Positions 1-7,002 of a stretch of DNA of 8,295 bases are shown piece after piece. The notes under the pieces were generated by a model. The model was not told the DNA's origin, searched no databases, and saw only the letters and a program-made list of their open reading frames with translations. The DNA comes from an uncultured Eubacterium sp. GTDB taxonomy: Bacteria > Bacillota > Clostridia > Lachnospirales > Lachnospiraceae. The position numbers and the translations under genes are program-made. The stretch's first letter is position 1, and each line of letters starts with the position of its first letter. Location of the stretch: positions 1-8,295 of the forward strand of contig CAJUIH010000126.1 of assembly GCA_910586045.1 (NCBI GenBank), given 5' to 3'.

Positions 1-2
1 AT

Positions 3-130
3 CCCTAAGCATTCTGCAATTTACGGATCAGCCTGCCCCGGTCGCGGCGCCTAGTCCGCCCTGGCCTTCGCCAGCAGCTAAAGTCGCCGCTTGGCTTCGC
101 CCCTCAGGTAACCGGGCAGAATGCTAAGGG
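3..130. repeat. Nested hairpin region (structured non-coding element)
   Basis: This stretch has several self-complementary arms and no convincing gene. Bases 3-17 pair with 116-130 as 15 positions with one mismatch (7/126). Bases 33-42 also pair with 111-119 with one bulged C, so these two stems compete for 116-119. Inside, GCGGCG (44-49) pairs with CGCCGC (85-90), and CTGGC (61-65) pairs with GCCAG (70-74) around a four-base CTTC loop. The arrangement resembles a structured RNA or a palindromic intergenic repeat. It lies directly beside the dispersed repeat halves at 151-401 and may belong to the same element. The pairings are seen in the sequence. Whether the region is transcribed, and in which direction, is unknown. 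Confidence 0.55.
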
Positions 131-150
131 CTTCTAACCATTCTTCCAAA

Positions 151-401
151 GCCGCCAGAAAGCCGGGCAAACCGTCTCTCCATGATAATCTTCGCAGGCT
201 TTACAACTGGTATCCGATACGTAATCGTAATACACAAAACGGATTCGTGAAACCTTGTCAGCTATCCATCTGCTGTTTTGCATTTCTATGTAGTGCAGGT
301 TACGCAGAGGCAGAGAAAACCAGCCGGAGCCACAAGCCAGGCCTGCGCCCCTTATCCGGCGTCCCCGCAGCCAAAATGTAACACCCTATCTGAACTGTTA
401 C
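151..401 (+). repeat. Left copy of dispersed repeat, split by an internal arm
   Basis: Bases 151-181 are a perfect 31-base reverse complement of 8261-8291. Bases 359-401 match the reverse complement of 8216-8258 at 34 of 43 positions, ending at the same GTTAC terminus in both copies. The two homologous blocks are nearly adjacent in the right copy but separated here by 182-358. Homology stops after 401. There is no supported coding region; the open frame at 121-381 lacks a good ribosome binding site and runs through the repeat. The element is probably a genome-wide dispersed intergenic repeat, but only two copies are visible, so family size is unknown. Confidence 0.7.
184..356. repeat. Insert within the left repeat, with imperfect inverted ends
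   Basis: The extra segment of the left repeat begins with GATAATCTTCGCAGGC (184-199) and ends with a segment (341-356) whose reverse complement is GATAAGGGGCGCAGGC. Twelve of 16 positions match, and all four mismatches fall in one central block. The ends could therefore form a stem with an internal loop, or be terminal inverted repeats of a small MITE-like insertion. No clear target-site duplication is visible: the flanking trinucleotides are CAT and CGG. An equally good reading is that this is an arm of the full-length repeat that the right copy has lost. Confidence 0.45.
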
Positions 402-594
402 GAATTTCATTGTGAACAATATAATCTATCTATTCGGTGATTGAATACTGCACAATAAACCCGATAAACGGCGGGCCGGAAACAAATGATATGGTGCTGA
501 AATTTTACGCTGTTTATAGAAACATAAGATAGTTTTTGTATTGTTAATAACCGTATTGGAATATATTGTCGTATGGCAGAGAAATGGAGGTTTT
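402..594. other. Intergenic stretch before the small ORF
   Basis: This AT-rich stretch lies between the end of the repeat and the small ORF. A TATAAT hexamer occurs at 420-425 and a TATATT at 562-567, but neither has a good -35 hexamer at 16-18 bases. No promoter is called with confidence. No hairpin or gene stands out. Confidence 0.3.
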
Positions 595-597
595 ATG

Positions 598-789
598 ATG
601 AATGAATGGTGCGTATATAAGGTAAGCCCAAGCGGGATCCGAAAACCGCTTTATTTCGGAAAGGAAGAGGACTGCAGGAAATTTTGCACGCAACGGGATT
701 TTGAGTACATAGATGGGGATAAAATAGTATGGTATCTGGAAATCGGAATCCGAGAACAGGAGGAGCAGGAGGGTGGAATTATTAACTAG
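598..789 (+). CDS. Small hypothetical protein (63 aa)
   Basis: This is a short ORF, unrecognised by me, of 63 residues starting MNEWCVYKVSPSG and ending in a Glu-rich tail (REQEEQEGG). A GGAGG at 586-590 precedes two tandem ATGs (595 and 598). The second is chosen because its 7-base spacing is normal, while the first leaves only 4 bases. The protein is polar and charged, with aromatic residues (W, Y, F) spread throughout and three cysteines at about positions 5, 26 and 30. It has no signal peptide and no membrane segment. It stands alone between the repeat region and the inverted repeat at 793-911, and its downstream neighbour faces the other way. The good Shine-Dalgarno site supports translation; function is unknown. 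It could still be a chance ORF. Confidence 0.5.
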   Translation: MNEWCVYKVSPSGIRKPLYFGKEEDCRKFCTQRDFEYIDGDKIVWYLEIGIREQEEQEGGIIN

Positions 790-792
790 TGC

Positions 793-911
793 CTTGTAAA
801 GTTTAAAAGTGAATCAAAGAAAATGTAAATCTTGACAAGAACAGCCGGATGGAGAAAAAGTTCCCTTTCTCCATCCGGCGTCCGGTATGATATAGTTTTA
901 AACTTTACAAG
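793..911. repeat. 16-bp perfect inverted repeat enclosing a hairpin
   Basis: CTTGTAAAGTTTAAAA at 793-808 is an exact reverse complement of 896-911. The 87 bases between the arms contain a second hairpin (844-879). The right arm overlaps the last codons and stop of the debranching enzyme gene. The left arm repeats that gene tail in the opposite orientation, just after the small ORF stop. The layout fits a small non-autonomous element of about 119 bp with terminal inverted repeats, or a local inverted duplication. No clear target-site duplication is visible. Confidence 0.55.
844..879 (-). terminator. Strong 14-bp hairpin, probable terminator of the debranching enzyme gene
   Basis: Bases 844-857 pair perfectly with 866-879 (GCCGGATGGAGAAA against its complement), leaving an 8-base loop. 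The hairpin begins 19 bases past the minus-strand stop of the debranching enzyme gene and follows the small plus-strand ORF, so it could end transcription from both sides. A clean T run is missing on either strand: minus continues TGTTCTTGTC and plus continues GTCCGG. Efficiency as an intrinsic terminator is therefore uncertain. Confidence 0.5.
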
Positions 912-2991
912 CCGCCGCAACCAAAATCTGCACGCTGCGCGGCTGCAGTTGGATCGCGCAGTCCTGTACTGTTTCAGGAACGGCCAATACGCTGTCAGCC
1001 AGCCAGGTATCTACAACAACTTCCCAGTGCATTCCTGCGGGCAGGCTGGGAAGATGCTGCGTCACACTTTCCCAATAAGTATTAATCGATAAAAATACAA
1101 TATCATCGGTATCTTGTTTGGTACGTCCGGCGTACATAACCCCAATCAGATGGGAATCCCACTGGTAATGGGCATTCCACGCCTGCGCTTCATGCAGGCT
1201 GACGGACGGGAATCCGATGGAGCAGGCCGGCAGGTCTTTTCGGATGACAGCATGCTGCTTGCGGAATTGAATCATGTAGCTGAAAAAACTGAACAGGTCT
1301 TTATTTTTTTCCGGCAGTGTCCAGTCCAGCCAAGAAATCATATTATCCTGGCAGTAAGTATTATTGTTGCCGTTTTGGCTGTTTCCAAACTCATCTCCTG
1401 CTAAAAACATCGGTGTCCCGCGGCTGCAGAGCAGCACCGCGCATGCGTTTTTGACCATCCGCCTGCGCAGGGTCAAAACTTTTGGATCCATAGTCTGTCC
1501 TTCTACACCGCAGTTCCAACTGTAGTTATCGTTTGAACCGTCTGAATTATCCCATCCGTTTGCTTCGTTATGTTTTTCATTATAAGCATACAGATCGTGC
1601 AGCGTAAATCCGTCATGGCAGGTAATAAAATTAATCGAGGCGTTGTGTCCGCGTGTCTGCGGGTCGTATAGGTCGGCGGAGCCGGTAATGCGCTGTGCCG
1701 CGACCGCAGCCGTATCGGTATCGCCTTTTAAAAATCCCCGGATATCGTCACGGTAGCGGCCGTTCCATTCTGCGAAACGGTTCCAGGACGGAAAGCTTCC
1801 AACCTGGTACAGTCCGCCTGCGTCCCATGCTTCGGCAATCAGCTTTGTTTTGCCCAAAATCGGGTCAAAGGCAAGGCTTTGCAGCAGCGGCGGCTTGCTC
1901 ATTGGGGAACCGTCTTCATTGCGCCCGAGGATGGACGCCAGGTCGAAACGGAAGCCGTCGATCCGGTAAGTCGTTACCCAATAACGCAGGCAGTCCAAAA
2001 TCATGCGCTGGACAATCGGGTGGTTACAGTTTAATGTATTTCCGCATCCGCTGTAATTGTAATATTTTCCGTCCGGCGTCAGCATATAATAAATATTATT
2101 ATCAAAGCCTTTAAAAGAAAAGAAGCTGCCCTGTTCGTTCCCTTCGGCCGTATGGTTAAAGACGACATCCAAAATGACTTCTATGCCGTTTTCATGCAGG
2201 GTTTTTACAAGCTGCTTTAATTCGGTTCCTTCCCGGTTGTATTCAATGCTGCTGCAGTAGCTTGTATTTGGCGCGAAAAAGCTGACCGAATTGTATCCCC
2301 AGTAATCAATCAGATCTTGCCCGTTATAAGAACGCAGGGAGCCGGTTTCGTCAAATTCAAAAATCGGCATCAGTTCCACCGCGTTTATCCCCAGCCTTTT
2401 TAAATAAGGGATTTTTTCCATCAGTGCGGCAAAAGTTCCCGGTTTAGCGTGAATGGAGCTGTCCGCCATGGAAAATCCGCGTACATGCAGTTCATAAATA
2501 ATCAGGTCTTCCATCGGTATATGCGGATAGACCAGATTGCCCCAGTCAAAGTCATCTTTTACGACACGGGCCTTATAAAAAGCGCTTGGTGTTTTTTTGG
2601 TACCCCATATGCTCTGTCCGGTTACGGCTTTTGCGTAGGGATCCAGCAGGTATTTTGTGGAATCAAAAATCAGCCCGTTTTCCGGTTCATAAGGCCCGTC
2701 AATGCGGTAGGCGTATTCAAATTCTTCGATATTAAGCTGGAAAACGATCATGGAAAAGACATTTCCGATCCGGTAGTTGTCCGGAAATTTCAGCACGGCA
2801 TAAGGCACATCCTTGCGTCTGTGGAACAGCAGCAGTTCGCAGGAGGTGGCATTATGGGAATGGACCGTGAAATTAACACCGCCGGGAATCGCGGTCGCGC
2901 CGTTGATGTCATAAAATCCGGGCCGCACATCGTAGCCTGCGATATGGTCGAACGGGACCAGGTGTATTTTATTCAGTGGAAGTGGATTCAT
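898..2991 (-). CDS. glgX: Glycogen debranching enzyme, isoamylase/GlgX type (GH13)
   Basis: This enzyme hydrolyses alpha-1,6 branch linkages of glycogen or related alpha-glucans in the cytoplasm, releasing linear maltooligosaccharides for phosphorylase and amylomaltase. The 697-residue length fits the GlgX/TreX family. An N-terminal CBM48-like beta domain (about 20-120, GGVNFTVHSHNATSCELLLF) precedes the GH13 barrel. All four GH13 signature regions are present: DVVFNH (275-280); GFRFDLAS (346-353) with nucleophile Asp350; AEAWD (386-390) with acid/base Glu387; and FITCHD (455-460) with transition-state Asp460. A GTPMFLAGDEFG segment near 525-536 is also typical. There is no signal peptide, so it is an intracellular enzyme. 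GAGG lies upstream of the ATG, and a TTTACA-N17-TATAAT promoter precedes it. The last codons lie inside a 16-bp inverted repeat. Specificity for phosphorylase-limit glycogen versus pullulan or amylopectin cannot be read from the sequence; the symbol denotes the family. Confidence 0.92.
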   Translation of the reverse strand: MNPLPLNKIHLVPFDHIAGYDVRPGFYDINGATAIPGGVNFTVHSHNATSCELLLFHRRKDVPYAVLKFPDNYRIGNVFSMIVFQLNIEEFEYAYRIDGPYEPENGLIFDSTKYLLDPYAKAVTGQSIWGTKKTPSAFYKARVVKDDFDWGNLVYPHIPMEDLIIYELHVRGFSMADSSIHAKPGTFAALMEKIPYLKRLGINAVELMPIFEFDETGSLRSYNGQDLIDYWGYNSVSFFAPNTSYCSSIEYNREGTELKQLVKTLHENGIEVILDVVFNHTAEGNEQGSFFSFKGFDNNIYYMLTPDGKYYNYSGCGNTLNCNHPIVQRMILDCLRYWVTTYRIDGFRFDLASILGRNEDGSPMSKPPLLQSLAFDPILGKTKLIAEAWDAGGLYQVGSFPSWNRFAEWNGRYRDDIRGFLKGDTDTAAVAAQRITGSADLYDPQTRGHNASINFITCHDGFTLHDLYAYNEKHNEANGWDNSDGSNDNYSWNCGVEGQTMDPKVLTLRRRMVKNACAVLLCSRGTPMFLAGDEFGNSQNGNNNTYCQDNMISWLDWTLPEKNKDLFSFFSYMIQFRKQHAVIRKDLPACSIGFPSVSLHEAQAWNAHYQWDSHLIGVMYAGRTKQDTDDIVFLSINTYWESVTQHLPSLPAGMHWEVVVDTWLADSVLAVPETVQDCAIQLQPRSVQILVAAACKV

Positions 2992-3023
2992 ACGATATAC
3001 CTCACTTTATTCTAGTTAACCAT

Positions 3024-3052
3024 ATTATAAGCTACCGGAAAGGCTTTGTAAA
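3024..3052 (-). promoter_or_regulatory. Sigma-A promoter of the debranching enzyme gene
   Basis: On the minus strand, TTTACA (3052-3047) is followed after exactly 17 bases by a perfect TATAAT (3029-3024). Predicted transcription would start near 3017, leaving a short leader of about 25 bases with GAGG before the ATG at 2991. The promoter lies in the gap after feoB, so the debranching gene can be expressed independently of the iron transporter. Confidence 0.75.
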
Positions 3053-3118
3053 GAGTGGGAGTGCATTGGTTCCCTGGAAGGTCCAGTATCGAGCACTGCT
3101 CAAAAACTGGTGTATCTG

Positions 3119-5467
3119 CTACCCAGCCGCCCCAATCAGAAGTCCGCACATCCGTACAAGCAGCGCCGCCGCCCATGCAACCGCGCATTGCCAGCAAACC
3201 ATACCGACGGCCCATTTGGTACCCAGTTCCCGTTTGACCGAAGCAATGGCTGCGATACACGGCGTATACAGCAGGCTGAAGACAAGCAGGGAAGCGGCGG
3301 CAAGCGAAGTCAGCGCGGACGCCGCGGTACCGCTGTAGAGGACTTCCAGCGTGGATACGACGCTTTCCTTTGCCATAAAGCCGCTGATTAAGGAAGTGCA
3401 GATTCTCCAGTCCCCTAAGCCGAGCGGTGCAAACAGCGGGACAAGCATGCCTGCCGCCGCGGCCAGGATGCTGTCGCGGGAATCGGATACGATGTTAAAA
3501 TGCAGGTCGAAGCTTTGCAGGAACCAGATGATCACCGTTGCGATTAAAATGACGGAAAATGCCCGCTGTAAAAAGTCCTTTGCCTTATCCCACAATAGCT
3601 GTACGACATTTTTTGCGGCGGGCATCCGGTAGTTTGGAAGCTCCATCACAAACGGGACGGCTTCTCCTTTAAATAATGTCCCTTTATACAGATATGCCGC
3701 CAAAATTCCGACTAAAATACCCAAAACATAAAGTCCGGCCATAACAAGCCCGCCTTGTTTCGGGAAAAAGGCATTCACGAAAAATGCGTAAATCGGAAGC
3801 TTTGCGGTACAGCTCATAAAAGGGGTCAGTAAAATCGTCATTTTGCGGTCACGTTCACTGGGAAGTGTCCGGGTCGCCATGACCGCAGGGACCGTACAGC
3901 CAAAGCCGATCAGCATCGGTACAATGCTGCGGCCGGAAAGGCCGATTTTTCGCAGCAGTTTATCCATAAAAAAAGCTACGCGTGCAATATAGCCGCTGTC
4001 TTCCATGAGCGAAAGGAAGAAAAACAGCGTGACAATAATCGGCAGGAAGCTGAGTACGCTGCCTACGCCTTCAAAAATACCGTCCATTATCAGCCGGTGC
4101 AGCGCTTCATTTACATGGGCGGCGGTAAGGGCTGTGTCCGCGGCTTTTGACAGGACGCGGATGCCTGTTTCCAAAAGCCCCTGGAGCCATGCGCCGATGA
4201 CATTGAATGTCAGATAAAATACGACGACCATAATGCTGATAAAACAAGGGATCGCGGTATATTTTCCCGTTAAGACGCGGTCGATTTTTTCACTGCGGAT
4301 CCGTTCCCTGCTTTCTTTTGGCTTTGTGACGGTCTGCTCGCACAGTTTTTCGATAAAAGAAAACCGCATATCAGCGATCGAAGCGCTTCGGTCCAGGCCG
4401 CGTTCGTTTTCCATCTGCAGGATAATATGCTCCAGCATTTCCTTTTCGTTTTGGGTCAGGCCAAGCTGGTCTAAAATAAGCGTATCCCCCTCAATCACTT
4501 TGCTGGCCGCAAAACGCACGGGGATGCCGGCGTGCTGTGCGTGGTCTTCGATCAGATGGACGACGGCGTGGATGCAGCGGTGGACGGCGCCGCCGAAATC
4601 GTTTTTATCACAGAAGTCCTGTCTTGACGGGCGTTCCTGATTTTGCGCGATATGTACCGCATGCGCTATAAGCTCGTTTACGCCTTCGTTTTTGGCTGCG
4701 GAAATCGGGACGACCGGTACGCCGAGGATGGATTCCATTGTGTTGATATCAATCGAGCCGCGGTTGGCGGTTACCTCATCCATCATATTTAGTGCGATGA
4801 CCATTGGTATGTCCATTTCCAATAGCTGCATGGACAGATACAGGTTGCGTTCGATATTTGTCGCGTCTACGATATTGATGAGGGCTTTTGGCCTGTCGTT
4901 TAAGACAAAGTTTCTGGATACGATCTCTTCGCTGCTGTACGGCGACATCGAATAAATGCCCGGAAGGTCTGTTACCGATGTATCGGGATGCCCTTTGATA
5001 GTTCCGCATTTACGGTCTACCGTGACGCCGGGAAAATTGCCGACATGCTGGCTGGAACCGGTTAGTTGGTTAAATAAAGTCGTTTTACCGCAGTTTTGGT
5101 TCCCAACCAGCGCAAAGGTAAGCAGAGTGCCTTCGCGAAGAGGGGCAGCTTCTTCCTCGTTATGGTACTTTCCGCCTTCTCCCAGGCCAGGGTGGGCGGA
5201 TTTATCAATATTGGACGCGCCTTCGTGCCGGCGGCTTCTTTGGCCGATCGGGGTTACGGTAATCTGTGCCGCTTCCGCAAGGCGCAGGGTCAGTGCATAC
5301 CCATGGATCTGCAGTTCCATCGGGTCGCCCATCGGGGCAAGTTTGATAACGGTGACCTCTGCCCCGGGGATCACTCCCATATCAAGGAAATGCTGGCGCA
5401 GGGCACCTTCGCCTCCGACCGACAGGATCTGTGCGCTTTTGCCGATTTCCAGTTCCTTTAGTGTCAT
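3119..5467 (-). CDS. feoB: Ferrous iron transporter, FeoA-FeoB fusion
   Basis: This membrane protein imports Fe(II), using a cytoplasmic GTPase domain linked to a membrane pore. The 782 residues begin with a FeoA/SH3-like domain (about 1-75, MTLKELEIGKSAQIL...), then a polar linker (76-112). The G domain follows: P-loop GNQNCGKT (122-129), G2 region FPGVTVDR (145-152), G3 DLPG (167-170), G4 NMMD (227-230) and G5 SAAKN (256-260). A helical region leads into the membrane part from about residue 404. It contains the conserved GFGCTVPAVMATRTL (521-535, Cys524) and TPFMSCTAKLPIY (548-560, Cys553) gate motifs and further hydrophobic helices up to the C terminus. In many bacteria FeoA is a separate gene; here it is fused in frame at the N terminus. 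The start follows AAGGAGG with 8-base spacing. No separate feoA or feoC is seen nearby. Expression is probably iron-controlled through the operator in its promoter. Confidence 0.95.
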   Translation of the reverse strand: MTLKELEIGKSAQILSVGGEGALRQHFLDMGVIPGAEVTVIKLAPMGDPMELQIHGYALTLRLAEAAQITVTPIGQRSRRHEGASNIDKSAHPGLGEGGKYHNEEEAAPLREGTLLTFALVGNQNCGKTTLFNQLTGSSQHVGNFPGVTVDRKCGTIKGHPDTSVTDLPGIYSMSPYSSEEIVSRNFVLNDRPKALINIVDATNIERNLYLSMQLLEMDIPMVIALNMMDEVTANRGSIDINTMESILGVPVVPISAAKNEGVNELIAHAVHIAQNQERPSRQDFCDKNDFGGAVHRCIHAVVHLIEDHAQHAGIPVRFAASKVIEGDTLILDQLGLTQNEKEMLEHIILQMENERGLDRSASIADMRFSFIEKLCEQTVTKPKESRERIRSEKIDRVLTGKYTAIPCFISIMVVVFYLTFNVIGAWLQGLLETGIRVLSKAADTALTAAHVNEALHRLIMDGIFEGVGSVLSFLPIIVTLFFFLSLMEDSGYIARVAFFMDKLLRKIGLSGRSIVPMLIGFGCTVPAVMATRTLPSERDRKMTILLTPFMSCTAKLPIYAFFVNAFFPKQGGLVMAGLYVLGILVGILAAYLYKGTLFKGEAVPFVMELPNYRMPAAKNVVQLLWDKAKDFLQRAFSVILIATVIIWFLQSFDLHFNIVSDSRDSILAAAAGMLVPLFAPLGLGDWRICTSLISGFMAKESVVSTLEVLYSGTAASALTSLAAASLLVFSLLYTPCIAAIASVKRELGTKWAVGMVCWQCAVAWAAALLVRMCGLLIGAAG

Positions 5468-5537
5468 TATGTATGCCTCCTTCTTCCTATCATTTTATTT
5501 CGCAGATGTTGCTTTTCGTATCGTTTATGACAGTCTT

Positions 5538-5566
5538 ATTATAGTTATTTTTAACTAACTTTTCAA
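5538..5566 (-). promoter_or_regulatory. Sigma-A promoter of feoB
   Basis: On the minus strand TTGAAA (5566-5561) is followed after exactly 17 bases by TATAAT (5543-5538). The predicted start near 5531 leaves a leader of about 63 bases ending in AAGGAGG. The spacer holds a palindrome that would let a repressor block polymerase. Confidence 0.8.
5542..5557. promoter_or_regulatory. Putative metal-repressor operator (DtxR/MntR-like palindrome)
   Basis: TAGTTA-TTTT-TAACTA is a perfect 6-4-6 inverted repeat. It sits between the -35 and -10 hexamers of the feoB promoter and overlaps the -10. The TTAG/CTAA-type half-sites and the position resemble operators of DtxR-family iron or manganese repressors. 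The regulator gene is not in this window, so its identity is inferred. A TGATAAT Fur-type heptamer also lies upstream at 5579-5585, but its partner half is poor. Confidence 0.5.
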
Positions 5567-5567
5567 T

Positions 5568-5724
5568 AACCAAAATAATGATAATTAATATAGAAAGCAT
5601 GGAATTTCCAGAAATTCTCAGTCTTTTTCGGGAACTGCTCCCTGAATTTTCAGTTATTTGTTACGTATTTAGGGTTATAGGGACAGATCTGCTTCCGCAT
5701 GCTTGGAATCAAAAGGGAAGATAT
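5568..5724. other. Divergent intergenic region between feoB and the LRR gene
   Basis: No gene is seen here. A small hairpin, GAATTT (5602-5607) against AAATTC (5612-5617) with a CCAG loop, and CTGAA/TTCAG near 5642-5653 are the only structures noticed. Neither is strong. I could not find a convincing -35/-10 pair for the plus-strand LRR gene, although one must lie here if it is transcribed on its own. Confidence 0.3.
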
Positions 5725-5740
5725 AAGGAGGACATAAAAA

Positions 5741-6988
5741 ATGAAACGAAAATTAGCATCCATGATACTTGCCATGTGTGTAGCGGCCCAGCCGGCAGTC
5801 GGAATGTCCGGTACGGTGCGGGTACAGGCGGCGCAGACGGTGCAAAACGATTCGGAAACAAAGGCGCAGGGGGATTATACATACAGGGAATTAAGCGACG
5901 GTACCATAGAAATTGCCCATTATACCGGAAACGCCGAAAAGCTTGTGCTTCCGGCTGAAATTGACGGCAAAAAGGTGAGCCGGATCGGAGATTCCGCATT
6001 TGCCGAACAGGAAAGCCTAAAAAGCGTGGAGGTTGCGGACGGTGTGACCGCTTTAATGGATTATGCGTTTTTGCACTGTAAAAATCTCGAAAAAATCACA
6101 CTGCCAGAGAGTGTCGTTTCCATAGGGGATCATGCGTTTTTATCGTGCGGGAGCTTGCGGACGATCAAACTTCCGGACAAAGTCAAAAACATCGGATGGG
6201 CTGCATTTGAGGGCTGTAAGAGTTTAACGTCTGTCCAGTTACCGAAAAAACTCGAAACACTTGACGCGGAAGCGTTTGGCGGCTGCGTGTCATTAAAGGC
6301 GGTTTCGCTGCCGGAAAACGTCCGTCAGATCGGGGAAGCGGCTTTTGTAGGCTGCAGCAATCTGCAGAGTGTACGGCTGCCTAAGAGTATAAAAGAAATC
6401 GCACAGAGTGCGTTCGCCGCTTGCAGCAGGCTGAAAAACGTTTATTACGCAGGCAGTAAGACAGCGCGTAAAAAAGTAAAGGTGGTTGCCAAAGGCAACG
6501 CGAGTCTTTTGGGCGCCAGGATCCACTATCAAAATGCCGCAAAGTCGGAAATCTTTGCGCCGAAAACGAAAGTCATTCTAAAATCCGGCAAGGACAGCTA
6601 CAAAGTGCTGTCAAATGTTTCCGAGGTTGCGTTTGTAAAGACGACACGAGGGGACAGCAGTCTGGTAGTGCCGGAATCTGTGCAAATAGACGGCGTCGTA
6701 TACGATGTGGAAGCGGTCGCGTCCGGCGCTTTCGCAAATAATAAAAAGGTAACGAAAATTACGGTCAAAGGCGATATCCGCCAGATTAGCTCGCAGGCAT
6801 TCAGCGGATGTTCAAAATTAAAAACGCTTGTAATTAAATCGCGCCGTTTAAGAAATGTCGGCTCGAATGTATTAAAAGGGACTCCGGCCAATATCAGGAT
6901 TAAGGTACCGCAGGGAGAAGCTGCCAGATATAAAAACATGCTCAAAGGCAAAGGGCTTGGAAAAAAAGCTGTAATTTCGGAATATTAA
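5741..6988 (+). CDS. Secreted BspA-type leucine-rich repeat protein
   Basis: This predicted exported protein of 415 residues is built of LRR_5/BspA-like repeats, a fold usually used for binding proteins or host surfaces. An N-terminal signal peptide is visible: MKRK, a hydrophobic core (8-21), and a likely cleavage after the VQA-A region near 28-31. A typical BspA lead-in follows (YTYRELSDGTIEI... LPAEIDGKKVSRIGDSAF). Seven 23-residue repeats span about 75-235, each with the pattern LPxxVxxIGxxAFxGCxxLxxV. A basic, non-repeat stretch (about 236-320) separates them from a second, degenerate block (about 320-372, SGAFANNKKVTKI, SQAFSGCSKLKTLVI). The C terminus ends GKGLGKKAVISEY, with no LPXTG motif, choline-binding or SLH segment, so a cell-wall anchor is not apparent. 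AAGGAGGA lies 8 bases before the ATG. It is transcribed divergently from feoB and convergently with the bile salt hydrolase gene. The ligand is unknown. Confidence 0.88.
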   Translation: MKRKLASMILAMCVAAQPAVGMSGTVRVQAAQTVQNDSETKAQGDYTYRELSDGTIEIAHYTGNAEKLVLPAEIDGKKVSRIGDSAFAEQESLKSVEVADGVTALMDYAFLHCKNLEKITLPESVVSIGDHAFLSCGSLRTIKLPDKVKNIGWAAFEGCKSLTSVQLPKKLETLDAEAFGGCVSLKAVSLPENVRQIGEAAFVGCSNLQSVRLPKSIKEIAQSAFAACSRLKNVYYAGSKTARKKVKVVAKGNASLLGARIHYQNAAKSEIFAPKTKVILKSGKDSYKVLSNVSEVAFVKTTRGDSSLVVPESVQIDGVVYDVEAVASGAFANNKKVTKITVKGDIRQISSQAFSGCSKLKTLVIKSRRLRNVGSNVLKGTPANIRIKVPQGEAARYKNMLKGKGLGKKAVISEY

Positions 6989-7002
6989 ATCTGTATACCA
7001 AA

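Noticed and set aside
121..381. 86-residue plus-strand open frame
   Set aside because: It runs through the dispersed repeat and its internal arm, has no ribosome binding site and has no protein-like features. The repeat explains the sequence better.
541..597. Upstream TTG start for the small ORF
   Set aside because: There is no Shine-Dalgarno site before 541, while GGAGG at 586-590 points to the ATG at 598 (or 595).
832..891. TTGACA (832-837) and TATGAT (886-891) as a promoter reading into the debranching enzyme region
   Set aside because: The spacing is 48 bases with a strong hairpin in between, far beyond the 16-18 bases needed, and no plus-strand gene follows.
3053..3118. Terminator after feoB (CTGGA/TCCAG at 3074-3086, GAGC/GCTC at 3091-3101)
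   Set aside because: The stems are short and no T run follows on the minus strand, so partial read-through into the debranching gene cannot be excluded.
4956..5558. Long plus-strand open frame antisense to feoB, and similar ones at 2449-3015 and 4233-4640
   Set aside because: These are mirror frames of well-supported genes with clear family motifs. They show no recognisable domains and no good start signals.
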